Assembly: GCF_018215265.2 (NCBI RefSeq)
Contig: NZ_CP136562.1
Location: 3,968,001 to 4,032,000 of the forward strand
Origin: Paenarthrobacter sp. GOM3
Lineage (GTDB): Bacteria; Actinomycetota; Actinomycetes; Actinomycetales; Micrococcaceae
Reading direction: 5' to 3'
Length of the DNA stretch: 64,000 bases
Shown piece after piece: positions 1 to 8,675 of the stretch. The translations under genes and the position numbers were made by a program. The notes beneath the pieces are model-generated. The model was not told where the DNA came from. It was given only the letters and a program-made list of their open reading frames with translations, and made no database searches. The number at the start of each line of letters is the position of its first letter. Within the stretch, counting starts at the first letter, position 1.

Positions 1-1
1 C

Positions 2-673
2 TTCGAAGATCTGGGCGAACTGCGCCAGCTCCCCGGCATGGCGGTCCAGCGGCTCATGGCCGACGGCTACGGCTTTGGCGCGGAGGGTGACTGGAAGACC
101 GCCATCCTGGTCCGCGCGGCCAAGGTCATGGGCGGGGACCTGCCCGGCGGCGCGTCGCTGATGGAGGACTACACGTATCACTTGGAGCCCGGCAGCGAGA
201 AGATCCTGGGCGCGCACATGTTGGAGGTTTGCCCGTCGCTGACCGCCAAGAAGCCGCGCGTGGAGATCCACCCGCTGGGTATTGGCGGCAAGGAAGACCC
301 CGTCCGCATGGTCTTCGACACCGACGCCGGCCCGGGCATCGTCGTCGCCTTGTCTGATATGCGCGATCGGTTCCGACTGGTGGCGAACGTGGTGGACGTC
401 GTCGACCTCGACCAGCCGCTGCCCAACCTGCCTGTGGCGCGCGCACTCTGGGAGCCCAAGCCCAACTTCGCCACCTCGGCCGCCGCGTGGCTCACCGCCG
501 GCGCCGCGCACCACACGGTATTGTCCACGCAGGTGGACCTGGAAGTGTTCGAGGACTTCGCCGAAATCGCCAAGACCGAACTCCTCACCATCGACGAAGG
601 CACCACCATCAAACAGTTCAAGAAGGAACTCAACTGGAACGCCGCGTACTACAAGCTGGCCGGCGGCCTGTGA
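2..673 (+). CDS. araA: L-arabinose isomerase, C-terminal part (5' end outside window)
   Basis: Converts L-arabinose to L-ribulose, the first step of bacterial arabinose catabolism in the cytoplasm. The frame is open from base 2 and codes about 223 residues; the family is usually about 500 residues, so roughly the N-terminal half lies outside the window. Family-like segments are [16 protein letters not shown] near the start of the visible part, [11 protein letters not shown] and HMLEVCPS in the middle, and the C-terminal [13 protein letters not shown]. The stop codon overlaps the GTG start of the aldose epimerase gene, so the two are cotranscribed. The first in-frame ATG, at 38, is internal and not a real start. 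Recognition is by family resemblance. Confidence 0.93.
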   Translation, partial: FEDLGELRQLPGMAVQRLMADGYGFGAEGDWKTAILVRAAKVMGGDLPGGASLMEDYTYHLEPGSEKILGAHMLEVCPSLTAKKPRVEIHPLGIGGKEDPVRMVFDTDAGPGIVVALSDMRDRFRLVANVVDVVDLDQPLPNLPVARALWEPKPNFATSAAAWLTAGAAHHTVLSTQVDLEVFEDFAEIAKTELLTIDEGTTIKQFKKELNWNAAYYKLAGGL

Positions 674-1566
674 GCACTGAATTCACGCTGAGCGCGGGCG
701 GTTACACGGCTGTTGTGACCGCCCGCGCGGCTGCCCTGCGCGTCCTCCGGTTCGATGGGCGCGACCTTATTGTCCCGTTCCCGGCCGGCGGCCCCATCCC
801 CGACTATCGCGGCATCATCGCCGCCCCGTGGCCTAACCGGATCGCGGACGGCACGTACACCTTCGACGGAGTCACGCACCAGCTGCCGGTCAACGAACCC
901 GAACGGCAAACGTCCTTGCATGGCCTCGCCTTCCCGCTCGACTGGACGTTGAAAGAGCACGACGCCGGTTCGCTCACCTTGACGTGCACGGTGGGACCCA
1001 GCGCGGGCTACCCGTTCGTCCTGGAACTTTCGGCCCGGTACGTGCTGGACGAAGCCGGGTTGCACACCTCCGTGACGGCTGTGAATGCTGCGGACGTGGC
1101 AGCCCCCTATGGCGTCTGCCAGCACCCGTACCTTGTGGCCGGTTCTTCGCCGCTGGATGAGTGGGTGCTCGAGTTTGCCGCGGATTCCTTCCTTGAAGTC
1201 ACCCCGGACAGGCTGTTGCCACTTTCGCTGGCACCCGTGGAAGGTTACGAGTTCGATTTCCGCGCGTCCCGCGCCATCGGCAGTACGGAGATGGACCACG
1301 CCTTCACAGGCCTGACGTTCGACGGCGGGCTGGCGAGGCTCTCCGTGCGGGACCCGGCGGGCACCGGCGTCGGAATGTCCTGGGACGAAAGCTGCCAGTG
1401 GCTGCAGATCCATACGGCTGACAAACCAGCACCGATTCCGAGCCGGATTGGCCTGGCTGTGGAACCTATGACCTGCCCACCGGATGCGTTCAACAGCGAA
1501 ACGAACCTGATCCGGATTGAGCCCGGCGCTGAGCACACCGCGTCCTGGAGCATCTACGCCCTGTAG
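670..1566 (+). CDS. aldose 1-epimerase (galactose mutarotase-like)
   Basis: Interconverts alpha and beta anomers of aldoses, presumably arabinose here, so that the isomerase receives the right anomer. The protein is 298 residues, normal for the aldose 1-epimerase superfamily. Visible family features are the early segment with APWPNRI, a histidine in [16 protein letters not shown] with the conserved histidine in the middle, and a C-terminal [13 protein letters not shown] that carries the catalytic-type glutamate. The GTG start at 670 was chosen because it overlaps the araA stop (GTGA, translational coupling). A longer open frame upstream runs inside araA and is not coding. The product class is clear; sugar specificity is inferred from context. 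Confidence 0.9.
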   Translation: MSTEFTLSAGGYTAVVTARAAALRVLRFDGRDLIVPFPAGGPIPDYRGIIAAPWPNRIADGTYTFDGVTHQLPVNEPERQTSLHGLAFPLDWTLKEHDAGSLTLTCTVGPSAGYPFVLELSARYVLDEAGLHTSVTAVNAADVAAPYGVCQHPYLVAGSSPLDEWVLEFAADSFLEVTPDRLLPLSLAPVEGYEFDFRASRAIGSTEMDHAFTGLTFDGGLARLSVRDPAGTGVGMSWDESCQWLQIHTADKPAPIPSRIGLAVEPMTCPPDAFNSETNLIRIEPGAEHTASWSIYAL

Positions 1567-1568
1567 CC

Positions 1569-1638
1569 CACCCAACTAGGGGACAGCAAACGCTCTACTG
1601 GGCGCTCAGTGGAACGTTTACTGTCCCCTACTTGGGTG
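1569..1638. terminator. long inverted repeat between convergent genes (bidirectional terminator or REP-like palindrome)
   Basis: Two 24-base arms (1569-1592 and 1615-1638) are complementary with only two mismatches. The core is TAGGGGACAG followed by AAACG, and its complement. The 22-base loop can itself fold partly (CTACTG against CAGTGG). It fills the gap between the stop of the aldose epimerase and the stop of the convergent LacI-family gene, so it can end transcription in both directions. The unusual length and near-perfect symmetry also fit a dispersed palindromic repeat. Confidence 0.7.
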
Positions 1639-1647
1639 TGGCGGGCG

Positions 1648-2664
1648 CTAACTGTCAGCGCCCGCAGTGCTTTGACGGACCACGAGTTCGGGCGTGAACA
1701 CCACGGCCCGGTGCTTGGTGCCGCCACTGTCCTGTTCCTCGGCGAGCAGCTCGATCGCCGTACGGCCCAAGGCCTCGGTCGGCTGGCGGATCGAGGACAA
1801 CGGCACTACAGCAGACACGGCGAAGTCGATGTCGTCGTACCCAATGAGGGCTATGTCCTCCGGAATCCGCACGGTTCGCAGCATGGTCAGTGATTGCATG
1901 ACGCCCAGGGCCAGGAGGTCGTTGGAGCAGAACACAGCTTCGGGGCGCTTGTCCGGAGAACGCTCCACCAGTTTGTTGCCCACCTGCCGCCCTGCGAGGA
2001 CTGTTTGCCCGGCAGAGTCGAGCACCTCGATCGACGCGCCGTCCACTTCGGAAACGGCACGCTGCGCACCCTTGAGTCGGCTTGCCACCTGACGGATGGA
2101 GGGAGTGCCAACAAAAGCCAGACGACGGCGGCCCAGGTCAAGCAGGTGCTTGGCGGCCAAAAAGCCGCCTTCCTGGTCATCAACGGACACTGAGCTGCAC
2201 CGCTCGGTGTCGGCCAATTCATCCACCAGGACGGTGGGCACGCCGCGCTCACGGAGGGTATCGATCCGATGGGCCACATCACCGACGGGCGAGATCAGCA
2301 GGCCTTGGACCCGCTGTTCCTGGAATAGGTCCATGTAGTGCGCTTCGCGGGACGCATCCTGGCCACTGTCCCCTACCAGCACCACGCTTCCCAGAGCCGC
2401 AGCGGCATCTTCAGCAGCACGTGCCACCGACGAGAAGAAGGGGTTTCCGACGTCGAGCACAATCAGGCCGATGGTCCGGCTTTGTCCCGCGCGGAGCTGG
2501 CGGGCGGCATCGTTGCGTACGAAGCCGAGTTCGGCAATGGATTTGAGGACACGTTCCTTGGTCCGCTGTGAAACGCGGTCCGGATAATTCAGCACGTTCG
2601 AAACAGTTCCCACGGCTACCTGCGCATGGGTGGCAACGTCTTTGATGCTGGCTGTCGTGGACAT
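1648..2664 (-). CDS. LacI-family transcriptional regulator, probable rhamnose operon repressor
   Basis: DNA-binding regulator of 338 residues, typical LacI/GalR length. The N-terminus holds the helix-turn-helix and hinge helix (SIKDVATHAQVAVGTVSNVL, then RVSQRTKERV and AARQLRAG). The rest is a periplasmic-binding-protein-like effector domain with SRTIGLIV, the YMDLFQEQRVQGLLISP region and IALIGYDDIDFA. The start at 2664 was preferred over one 17 codons upstream because it follows GGAAAG and leaves the usual short tail before the HTH. It is divergent from the rhamnose genes with a palindromic operator between them, so it most likely represses that operon and responds to rhamnose or a phosphorylated intermediate. 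Ligand and target are inferred from position. Confidence 0.88.
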   Translation of the reverse strand: MSTTASIKDVATHAQVAVGTVSNVLNYPDRVSQRTKERVLKSIAELGFVRNDAARQLRAGQSRTIGLIVLDVGNPFFSSVARAAEDAAAALGSVVLVGDSGQDASREAHYMDLFQEQRVQGLLISPVGDVAHRIDTLRERGVPTVLVDELADTERCSSVSVDDQEGGFLAAKHLLDLGRRRLAFVGTPSIRQVASRLKGAQRAVSEVDGASIEVLDSAGQTVLAGRQVGNKLVERSPDKRPEAVFCSNDLLALGVMQSLTMLRTVRIPEDIALIGYDDIDFAVSAVVPLSSIRQPTEALGRTAIELLAEEQDSGGTKHRAVVFTPELVVRQSTAGADS

Positions 2665-2708
2665 GCTTTCCGATCTCCGTGGGCCGAAGTCAAAGGGCTG
2701 GAAACGCC

Positions 2709-2738
2709 TTGACACCCTCCGGTTTCCGAGGGTAATTT
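2709..2738 (+). promoter_or_regulatory. sigma-70-type promoter of the rhamnose operon
   Basis: TTGACA at 2709-2714, an 18-base spacer, and TAATTT at 2733-2738, about 50 bases upstream of the rhaM start. It is one of the few near-consensus housekeeping promoters in the window and overlaps the operator that follows. Confidence 0.6.
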
Positions 2739-2765
2739 GAATCGTAACAAATGAAACGATTCAAA
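2736..2765. promoter_or_regulatory. LacI-type operator upstream of rhaM
   Basis: A perfect 10-base inverted repeat, TTTGAATCGT at 2736-2745 and ACGATTCAAA at 2756-2765. Each half contains a CG-centred LacI-like box; the right one, TGAAACGATTCA, is itself nearly palindromic, so two adjacent dimer sites are possible. It overlaps the -10 box and expected start of transcription, a classic position for repression, and lies between the LacI-family gene and its presumed target operon. Confidence 0.65.
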
Positions 2766-2788
2766 GACGAGTAGCCCGGAGATCTCAT

Positions 2789-3196
2789 ATGAGGGTTTGT
2801 TTCCGCTCTTCAGTCCAGCCGGAACTGATGGACGAGTACAAGGAGCGCCACGCCGCCGTATGGCCGGAAATGCTGGCAGCGCTGAAGAGCGCGGGGTGGA
2901 ACAACTACTCCTTGTTCCTCGCCCCTGATGGCCAACTGATCGGCTACTTGGAATGCGAAGACTACGAGGCAGCGCAGGCGCAGATGGCCCTGACCGAGGT
3001 CAACGCCCGCTGGCAGGCAGAGATGGCAAACCTCTTCGCGGACAGCGACCTCCCTCCAGACCAAGGTTTCGAGATCATCGACGAAGTTTTCAACCTCGAA
3101 GATCAACTGGCCGCAGCGGGAACCGTCACGGAGCCGGCCGGCGCCGCACACATAGACAAAGATCCAGCCCACGAATACCAAAAGGAACAAGCATGA
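2789..3196 (+). CDS. rhaM: L-rhamnose mutarotase
   Basis: Interconverts rhamnose anomers before isomerisation. The first 105 or so residues match the RhaM/YiiL family: MRVCFRSSVQP, the EYKERHAAVWPEM helix with its conserved histidine, WNNYSLFL and LIGYLECEDY. At 135 residues it is about 25-30 longer than the usual enzyme because of a low-complexity Ala/Glu-rich C-terminal tail. It is the first gene of the rhamnose operon and follows the promoter/operator at 2709-2765. GGAGAT precedes the ATG. The stop overlaps the next start (ATGA). Confidence 0.93.
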   Translation: MRVCFRSSVQPELMDEYKERHAAVWPEMLAALKSAGWNNYSLFLAPDGQLIGYLECEDYEAAQAQMALTEVNARWQAEMANLFADSDLPPDQGFEIIDEVFNLEDQLAAAGTVTEPAGAAHIDKDPAHEYQKEQA

Positions 3197-4359
3197 ACAC
3201 CACAGAATCGGCCCTGGGCCGTCTCGGGGAACTGGCCATTGAAGTGCCGTCCTGGGCCTACGGAAATTCAGGGACCCGGTTCAAGGTGTTCGGCACCCCG
3301 GGCACGCCGCGCACCGTTCAGGAAAAGATCGCCGACGCCGCCAAGGTCCACGAGCTGACGGGGCTGGCTCCCACCGTTGCCCTGCACATTCCGTGGGACA
3401 AAGTGGATGACTACTCCGCGCTTCGCGAGTATGCCGAAGGGCTGGGCGTGGGGCTGGGCACCATCAACTCCAACACCTTCCAGGATGACGAGTACAAGTT
3501 CGGGTCACTGACCTCATCCAGCGAGTCCGTTCGCCGTCGCGCCATCGATCACCACCTGGAGTGCATCGACATCATGCATGCCACGGGGTCCAAGGACCTG
3601 AAGATCTGGCTGGCTGACGGCACCAACTACCCTGGCCAGGACGATATGCGGGGTCGCCAGGACCGCCTCGCCGAATCCTTGCAGGAAATCTACGCGGCCC
3701 TCGGCGATGAGCAACGCCTGGTTCTGGAGTACAAGTTCTTCGAGCCCGCTTTCTACCACACCGACGTCCCGGACTGGGGTACTTCTTACGCGCAGACCCT
3801 GGCGTTGGGCGAGAAGGCGTTCGTTTGCCTGGACACCGGCCACCACGCACCGGGCACCAACATCGAGTTCATCGTGATGCAGCTCCTGCGTCTGGGCAAG
3901 CTCGGTTCCTTCGACTTCAACTCCCGCTTCTACGCCGACGATGACCTGATTGTTGGCGCCGCTGACCCGTTCCAGCTGTTCCGCATCATGCACGAGGTGA
4001 TCCGTGGCGGTGGCTTCGTTAAGGACTCCGGGGTTGCCCTGATGCTGGATCAATGCCACAACCTGGAAGAGAAGATCCCGGGCCAGATCCGCTCGGTGTT
4101 GAACGTCCAGGAGATGACCGCGCGTGCCCTGCTCGTGGACACGGCAGCCCTCACCGAGGCCCAGCGTGCCGGGGATGTACTGGCCGCCAACGGCATCTTC
4201 AACGATGCCTTCTACACCGATGTCCGCCCGGTCCTAGCGCAGTGGCGCGAGTCCCGCGGCCTGCCCGCCGACCCAATGGCCGCGTACAAGGCCAGCGGAT
4301 ACCAGAAGAAGATCAACGAGGACCGCGCAGGCGGCCAGCAAGCCGGATGGGGCGCGTAA
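3193..4359 (+). CDS. rhaI: L-rhamnose isomerase
   Basis: Converts L-rhamnose to L-rhamnulose. It is a 388-residue TIM-barrel isomerase of the xylose-isomerase-like superfamily, the Pseudomonas stutzeri RhaI type rather than E. coli RhaA. Candidate metal and catalytic segments are LEYKFFEPAFYHTD, FVCLDTGHHAPGTN and LGSFDFNSRFYADDDL, where Glu, Asp and His residues recur at metal-ligand positions. The ATG at 3193 overlaps the mutarotase stop by four bases, which fixes the start; a longer upstream frame is a shadow of rhaM. It is followed two bases later by the aldolase/dehydrogenase gene. Enzymes of this type can act on several aldoses, but the context points to rhamnose. Confidence 0.93.
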   Translation: MNTTESALGRLGELAIEVPSWAYGNSGTRFKVFGTPGTPRTVQEKIADAAKVHELTGLAPTVALHIPWDKVDDYSALREYAEGLGVGLGTINSNTFQDDEYKFGSLTSSSESVRRRAIDHHLECIDIMHATGSKDLKIWLADGTNYPGQDDMRGRQDRLAESLQEIYAALGDEQRLVLEYKFFEPAFYHTDVPDWGTSYAQTLALGEKAFVCLDTGHHAPGTNIEFIVMQLLRLGKLGSFDFNSRFYADDDLIVGAADPFQLFRIMHEVIRGGGFVKDSGVALMLDQCHNLEEKIPGQIRSVLNVQEMTARALLVDTAALTEAQRAGDVLAANGIFNDAFYTDVRPVLAQWRESRGLPADPMAAYKASGYQKKINEDRAGGQQAGWGA

Positions 4360-4361
4360 GC

Positions 4362-6401
4362 ATGACTACCAACACCACTGTTGAAGAGCTGATCAACCGT
4401 TCCAACCGACTCGGCGCGGACAAGCGGAACACCAACTTCGCCGGCGGCAACACCTCCGCCAAGGGCACCGAAAAGGACCCCGTTACGGGCCAGGACGTCG
4501 AACTCCTCTGGGTCAAAGGCTCCGGCGGCGACCTCGGCACCCTCAAAGCTGAGAACCTTGCTGTACTCCGGCTGGACCGGCTGCAGGCACTCAAGTCCGT
4601 TTACCCCGGCGTCGAACGTGAAGACGAAATGGTGGCCGCCTTCGATTACTGCCTCCACGGCAAGGGCGGAGCGGCGCCGTCGATCGATACCGCGATGCAC
4701 GGCCTGGTGGACGCCGCGCACGTTGACCACCTACACCCGGACTCGGGCATCGCGATTGCGACGGCGGTGGACGGCGAGGCGCTGACCTCCAAGGTGTTCG
4801 GCGACAAAGTGGTGTGGGTTCCGTGGCGCCGCCCCGGTTTCCAGCTGGGCCTGGACATCGCTGCTATCAAGGAAGCCAACCCGCAGGCCATCGGCACCAT
4901 CCTGGGCGGCCACGGCATCACCGCCTGGGGCGCCGCCAGCGAGGAGGCCGAAGCCAACTCGCTGTGGATTATCGATCAGGCCGAGAATTACATCAAGGAC
5001 AACGGCAAATCCGAGCCCTTCGGCCCCGCACTCCCCGGCTACGCCCCGCTCCCCGAGGCGGAGCGCCGCGCCAAAGCCGCAGCCCTCGCGCCGGTGATCC
5101 GCGGTCTGGCCTCCACGGACAAACCGCAACTGGGGCACTTCAGCGATGACGACGCAGTGCTTGAGTTCCTTGCCTCAACCGAGCACCCGCGGCTCGGCGC
5201 GCTGGGGACCTCCTGTCCAGACCACTTCCTGCGCACCAAGGTCAAACCCCTGATCCTGGACCTGCCGGCCGACGCCTCCATCGAGGAATCGGTCACCCGC
5301 CTGAAGGAACTCCACGACACGTACCGCGAGGACTACCAGGCGTACTACGACCGCCACGCAACCCCGGACAGCCCCGCACTTCGCGGCGCTGACCCGGCGA
5401 TCGTGTTGGTCCCGGGCGTGGGCATGTTCTCCTTCGGCAAGGACAAGCAGACCGCACGCGTGGCCGGCGAGTTCTACCTCAACGCCATCAACGTGATGCG
5501 CGGCGCAGAGGCCATCTCCACGTACGCCCCGATCGAGGAATCCGAGAAGTTCCGCATCGAATACTGGGCGCTGGAAGAAGCCAAGCTCGCCCGGATGCCC
5601 AAGCCCAAGTCCCACGCCACCCGCATCGCGCTGGTGACCGGTGCGGCGTCGGGCATCGGCAAGGCGATCGCTACCCGTTTGGCGTCCGACGGCGCGTGCG
5701 TCGTCATTGCCGACCTGAACCTTGAGAACGCCCAAAAGGTAGCCGAGGAACTGGGCGGCTCCGACGTCGCCATCGGCGTCCAGGCTGACGTGACCGATGA
5801 GGCCCAGATCGCTGCCGCCATCGCCGAAGCCGTGCTCGCCTTCGGCGGCCTGGACCTGGTGGTCAACAACGCCGGCCTGTCCATCTCCAAACCGTTGCTG
5901 GAAACCACGGAGAAGGACTGGGACCTCCAGCACAACGTCATGGCCAAGGGCTCGTTCCTGGTCTCCAAGGCCGCAGCGAAGGTCATGATCGATCAGGGCC
6001 TGGGCGGAGACATCATCTACATCTCCTCCAAGAACTCCGTGTTCGCCGGCCCCAACAACATCGCTTACTCCGCCACCAAGGCAGACCAAGCACACCAGGT
6101 CCGCCTGCTGGCCGCGGAACTTGGCGATCACGGCATCCGCGTCAACGGCATCAACCCCGACGGCGTGGTCCGCGGCTCGGGTATCTTCGCCGGCGGCTGG
6201 GGCGCCAAACGAGCTGCCGTGTATGGCGTGGACGAGCAGGAACTGGGCAAGTACTACGCCCAGCGCACGCTCCTCAAGCGCGAAGTCCTCCCCGAGCACG
6301 TCGCCAACGCCGCGTCCGTGCTCACCAGCAACGAACTCTCCCACACCACCGGCCTCCACATCCCCGTGGACGCCGGCGTGGCAGCTGCCTTCCTGCGCTA
6401 G
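4362..6401 (+). CDS. bifunctional rhamnulose-1-phosphate aldolase / short-chain dehydrogenase (lactaldehyde-oxidising)
   Basis: A 679-residue fusion. The N-terminal two-thirds is a class II aldolase domain that cleaves rhamnulose 1-phosphate to dihydroxyacetone phosphate and L-lactaldehyde; FAGGNTSAKG and the metal-binding DHLHPDSGIA are visible. The C-terminal third (from about residue 420) is a short-chain dehydrogenase with the nucleotide motif TGAASGIG, NNAG, a serine in YISSKNS and the catalytic YSATK. It probably oxidises lactaldehyde, so the toxic aldehyde is handled by the same polypeptide. Such fusions are known in rhamnose operons of actinobacteria and Bacillus. The start at 4362 sits two bases after the rhaI stop; upstream codons in the frame overlap rhaI. 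Confidence 0.92.
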   Translation: MTTNTTVEELINRSNRLGADKRNTNFAGGNTSAKGTEKDPVTGQDVELLWVKGSGGDLGTLKAENLAVLRLDRLQALKSVYPGVEREDEMVAAFDYCLHGKGGAAPSIDTAMHGLVDAAHVDHLHPDSGIAIATAVDGEALTSKVFGDKVVWVPWRRPGFQLGLDIAAIKEANPQAIGTILGGHGITAWGAASEEAEANSLWIIDQAENYIKDNGKSEPFGPALPGYAPLPEAERRAKAAALAPVIRGLASTDKPQLGHFSDDDAVLEFLASTEHPRLGALGTSCPDHFLRTKVKPLILDLPADASIEESVTRLKELHDTYREDYQAYYDRHATPDSPALRGADPAIVLVPGVGMFSFGKDKQTARVAGEFYLNAINVMRGAEAISTYAPIEESEKFRIEYWALEEAKLARMPKPKSHATRIALVTGAASGIGKAIATRLASDGACVVIADLNLENAQKVAEELGGSDVAIGVQADVTDEAQIAAAIAEAVLAFGGLDLVVNNAGLSISKPLLETTEKDWDLQHNVMAKGSFLVSKAAAKVMIDQGLGGDIIYISSKNSVFAGPNNIAYSATKADQAHQVRLLAAELGDHGIRVNGINPDGVVRGSGIFAGGWGAKRAAVYGVDEQELGKYYAQRTLLKREVLPEHVANAASVLTSNELSHTTGLHIPVDAGVAAAFLR

Positions 6402-6409
6402 GCCCAACC

Positions 6410-7903
6410 GTGACAAACGAAGCATCCACGGACACCGTCCCGGCACACGTCGGGACGGTGTCCTCTCACACGGTGTTTGCCGCCATCGATATTGGGGCCT
6501 CCTCCGGCCGCGTCATGCTGGGCCGTATTTCGCCGACGTCCGGCGTCTCGCTGGAAACGATCCATCGGTTCCCCAACGGCGTCATCGGGCTCGACGGCGG
6601 CCTCCACTGGGATTTCGACGCCCTGTTCGCTGAGGTACTGAGCGGCCTCGCGGCTGCCGCTTCCGTGGCTGCAGGGAAAGGCGAGCGCATCGCAAGCATC
6701 GGCATCGACACGTGGGCGGTGGATTACGGTCTCATCAATAAAGACGGCAACCTCACCTCGGTGCCGTTCAGCTACCGGGACGAGCGCAGCCGCGCCGCCG
6801 TTGGACGCGTCCACTCCGTCATTTCGGCGGAAAAACTGTATGCCACCACCGGCCTGCAGTACCTGCAGTTCAATACGCTGTACCAACTTGCGGCCGAGCC
6901 GAAATTGGACGGGTTGCAAGCTCTCCTCATCCCGGACCTCATTGCTTTCCTGCTCACCGGTGAACGCCGGACCGAGGCCACCAACGCTTCCACCACCGGG
7001 CTTTTCGACGCCGTTGCGGGCCAGTGGGCATTGGGGTTCCTTGATGCGTTGGGCTTGCCCCGGGATATCTTCCCGCCGCTCGTTCAGCCCGGCGAGACCG
7101 TTGGTACCTTGCTGCCCTCCGTTGTTGAGCGGACCGGCCTTTCAGCTGGCACCAAGGTGGTGGCTGTTGGTTCGCACGACACCGCCTCCGCCGTGGCCGC
7201 AGTCCCCGCTGAGGGCCAGGACTTTGCCTACATCTCCTCCGGGACGTGGTCCTTGGTGGGAGTGGAACTCTCCTCGCCCGTGCTCTCCGAGGCCAGCCGC
7301 CAAGCCAACTTCACCAACGAGCGTGGAGTTGATGGCACCATCCGGTACCTGCGCAATGTTGGTGGCCTGTGGTTGTTAAGCGAATGCCAGCGTTCCTGGG
7401 CCGCGCAGGGTTTCAACCAGTCCCTGCCGGCTTTGCTCGACTCTGCAGCGGCACTCCCCGACGGCGGGCCGCAGATCAACGCCGACAATCCCTCTTTCAC
7501 CGCACCGGATGACATGCCGGACCGAATCCGCGCTGCCGTTCGAAACACCGGCGCGGTGCTCGCGGACCGGCCTGCCGCCGTCGTGCGTTGCATTATGGAT
7601 AGCCTCGCCGCTGGTTACGCACGTACACTGGCCGACGCCGAACGGCTCACCGGCCGCAGCACCACAGTGGTGCACATCGTGGGCGGTGGCTCGCAAAACC
7701 GGCTCCTCTGCCAACTGACTGCGAACGCCACCGGAAAGCCCGTCATTGCCGGTCCCGTGGAGGCCACTGCATTGGGCAATGTCCTGGTGCAGGCGCGGGC
7801 AGGCGGCGTGGTGCGAGGCGGCTTGGCTGAGCTGAGATCGCTGGTGGCTTCGGGCGTTGAGCTGGAAAAATACCTGCCTGCGCTAATGAGCGACCCAGTC
7901 TAG
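6410..7903 (+). CDS. rhaB: rhamnulokinase (FGGY family)
   Basis: Phosphorylates L-rhamnulose with ATP to rhamnulose 1-phosphate, the substrate of the preceding aldolase. It has 497 residues, usual for FGGY kinases. The N-terminal phosphate-binding motif AIDIGASSGRVML, the sugar-binding GIDTWAVDYGL, the second-domain GSHDTASAVAAVP with the catalytic-type aspartate, SSGTWSLVGVE, and the C-terminal HIVGGGSQN adenosine motif are all present. It starts at a GTG eight bases after the aldolase stop and is last in the operon. The first 20 residues before the conserved beta strand are a little long; no better start is seen. Confidence 0.93.
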   Translation: MTNEASTDTVPAHVGTVSSHTVFAAIDIGASSGRVMLGRISPTSGVSLETIHRFPNGVIGLDGGLHWDFDALFAEVLSGLAAAASVAAGKGERIASIGIDTWAVDYGLINKDGNLTSVPFSYRDERSRAAVGRVHSVISAEKLYATTGLQYLQFNTLYQLAAEPKLDGLQALLIPDLIAFLLTGERRTEATNASTTGLFDAVAGQWALGFLDALGLPRDIFPPLVQPGETVGTLLPSVVERTGLSAGTKVVAVGSHDTASAVAAVPAEGQDFAYISSGTWSLVGVELSSPVLSEASRQANFTNERGVDGTIRYLRNVGGLWLLSECQRSWAAQGFNQSLPALLDSAAALPDGGPQINADNPSFTAPDDMPDRIRAAVRNTGAVLADRPAAVVRCIMDSLAAGYARTLADAERLTGRSTTVVHIVGGGSQNRLLCQLTANATGKPVIAGPVEATALGNVLVQARAGGVVRGGLAELRSLVASGVELEKYLPALMSDPV

Positions 7904-7912
7904 CTCGAAGCC

Positions 7913-8605
7913 TCAGAGTGGCCCGTACGCCGTACTTCCGCCGTGCGGGTCCCTCCACGTGGCCATGTCCGCCTCCACCGCGCGGCGGAGGGCAGGATCC
8001 ACCAGCAGCCTCTCCCGGAAGGACTCACGCGCCCTGCCCATGACTGCGGAAGGGACCAGGATGCCCGCCACCAACAGGAGCACCATCATGAAGTAGACCG
8101 CCAACAGGGTGGGGAGTGATCCTTGCTCGAGGGCCGAAGGGACCGCCAAAGCGAAAGCAGCAGCTAGCAGGCCTGCCATCCCCAGAGTCGCCCACACACC
8201 GCCCCTTGTAGATCCCGGTCCGCGGTTAATGAGCAGCCTGTTGGTGTCCGGCAATCTGCTGCGGACCCTTTTCCAGCCGCGCCAACCCAGCAGGCACAGA
8301 ACTATTCCCGGCAAGCCCATTGACAGTACCCACGCGGGGTTACCGGTCAGCGTGGAGACAACGGCACCAGTGAGGAGCATCAACGGCCCAAAGCCGAGTG
8401 CACTGCTCCAGGCGGCGGCCATGGCACCCTGCGCATCTGCAAGCTGGCGCAAACGGGATGGGGCCTGGGGAGGACTGACCCTTGCCAGATCGGCCGAGAG
8501 CCAATACTCCAGCGGCCGTCCCTGCGCGTAGGACTCCAGCACGCTTCGAGCCTTTCGATCGGGGTCAGTAACCGCAGAAGACGTTACCGCATCGCCGGGC
8601 ACCAC
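7913..8605 (-). CDS. hypothetical membrane protein
   Basis: Unrecognised 230-residue protein. The soluble N-terminal 65 residues contain a helix (DPDRKARSVLESYAQG) and are followed by two hydrophobic segments (around SALGFGPLMLLTGAVVSTL and WVLSMGLPGIVLCLLGW). A basic stretch comes next, then two more hydrophobic segments (AGLLAAAFALAVPSAL and LLAVYFMMVLLLVAGILV). The C-terminus is charged and probably cytoplasmic. It converges on rhaB with a 9-base gap and is divergent from panD. The GTG start follows a G-rich run (GGGGGG). No enzymatic motif is seen. Confidence 0.7.
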   Translation of the reverse strand: MVPGDAVTSSAVTDPDRKARSVLESYAQGRPLEYWLSADLARVSPPQAPSRLRQLADAQGAMAAAWSSALGFGPLMLLTGAVVSTLTGNPAWVLSMGLPGIVLCLLGWRGWKRVRSRLPDTNRLLINRGPGSTRGGVWATLGMAGLLAAAFALAVPSALEQGSLPTLLAVYFMMVLLLVAGILVPSAVMGRARESFRERLLVDPALRRAVEADMATWRDPHGGSTAYGPL

Positions 8606-8660
8606 CCCCCCAAGGGCCTCGGAGTCTGGTACGTCACAGCGCTGGATGAGGGTGCCGCGC

Positions 8661-8675
8661 TAAACTGGTCGCATT
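8661..8675 (+). promoter_or_regulatory. candidate -10 box very close to the panD start
   Basis: TAAACT at 8661-8666 lies nine bases before the panD ATG and there is no Shine-Dalgarno in between. A transcript starting about seven bases after this box would have almost no 5' leader. This is a sequence-only call. Confidence 0.35.

Noticed and set aside
5175..6446. Long minus-strand open frame of 423 codons opposite the aldolase/dehydrogenase gene, and similar long antisense frames (for example 649-1575, 11930-12856, 12976-14376, 14460-16262)
   Set aside because: They mirror strongly coding genes in high-GC DNA, have biased repetitive composition (HDVLG-rich) and match no family; they are antisense shadows.
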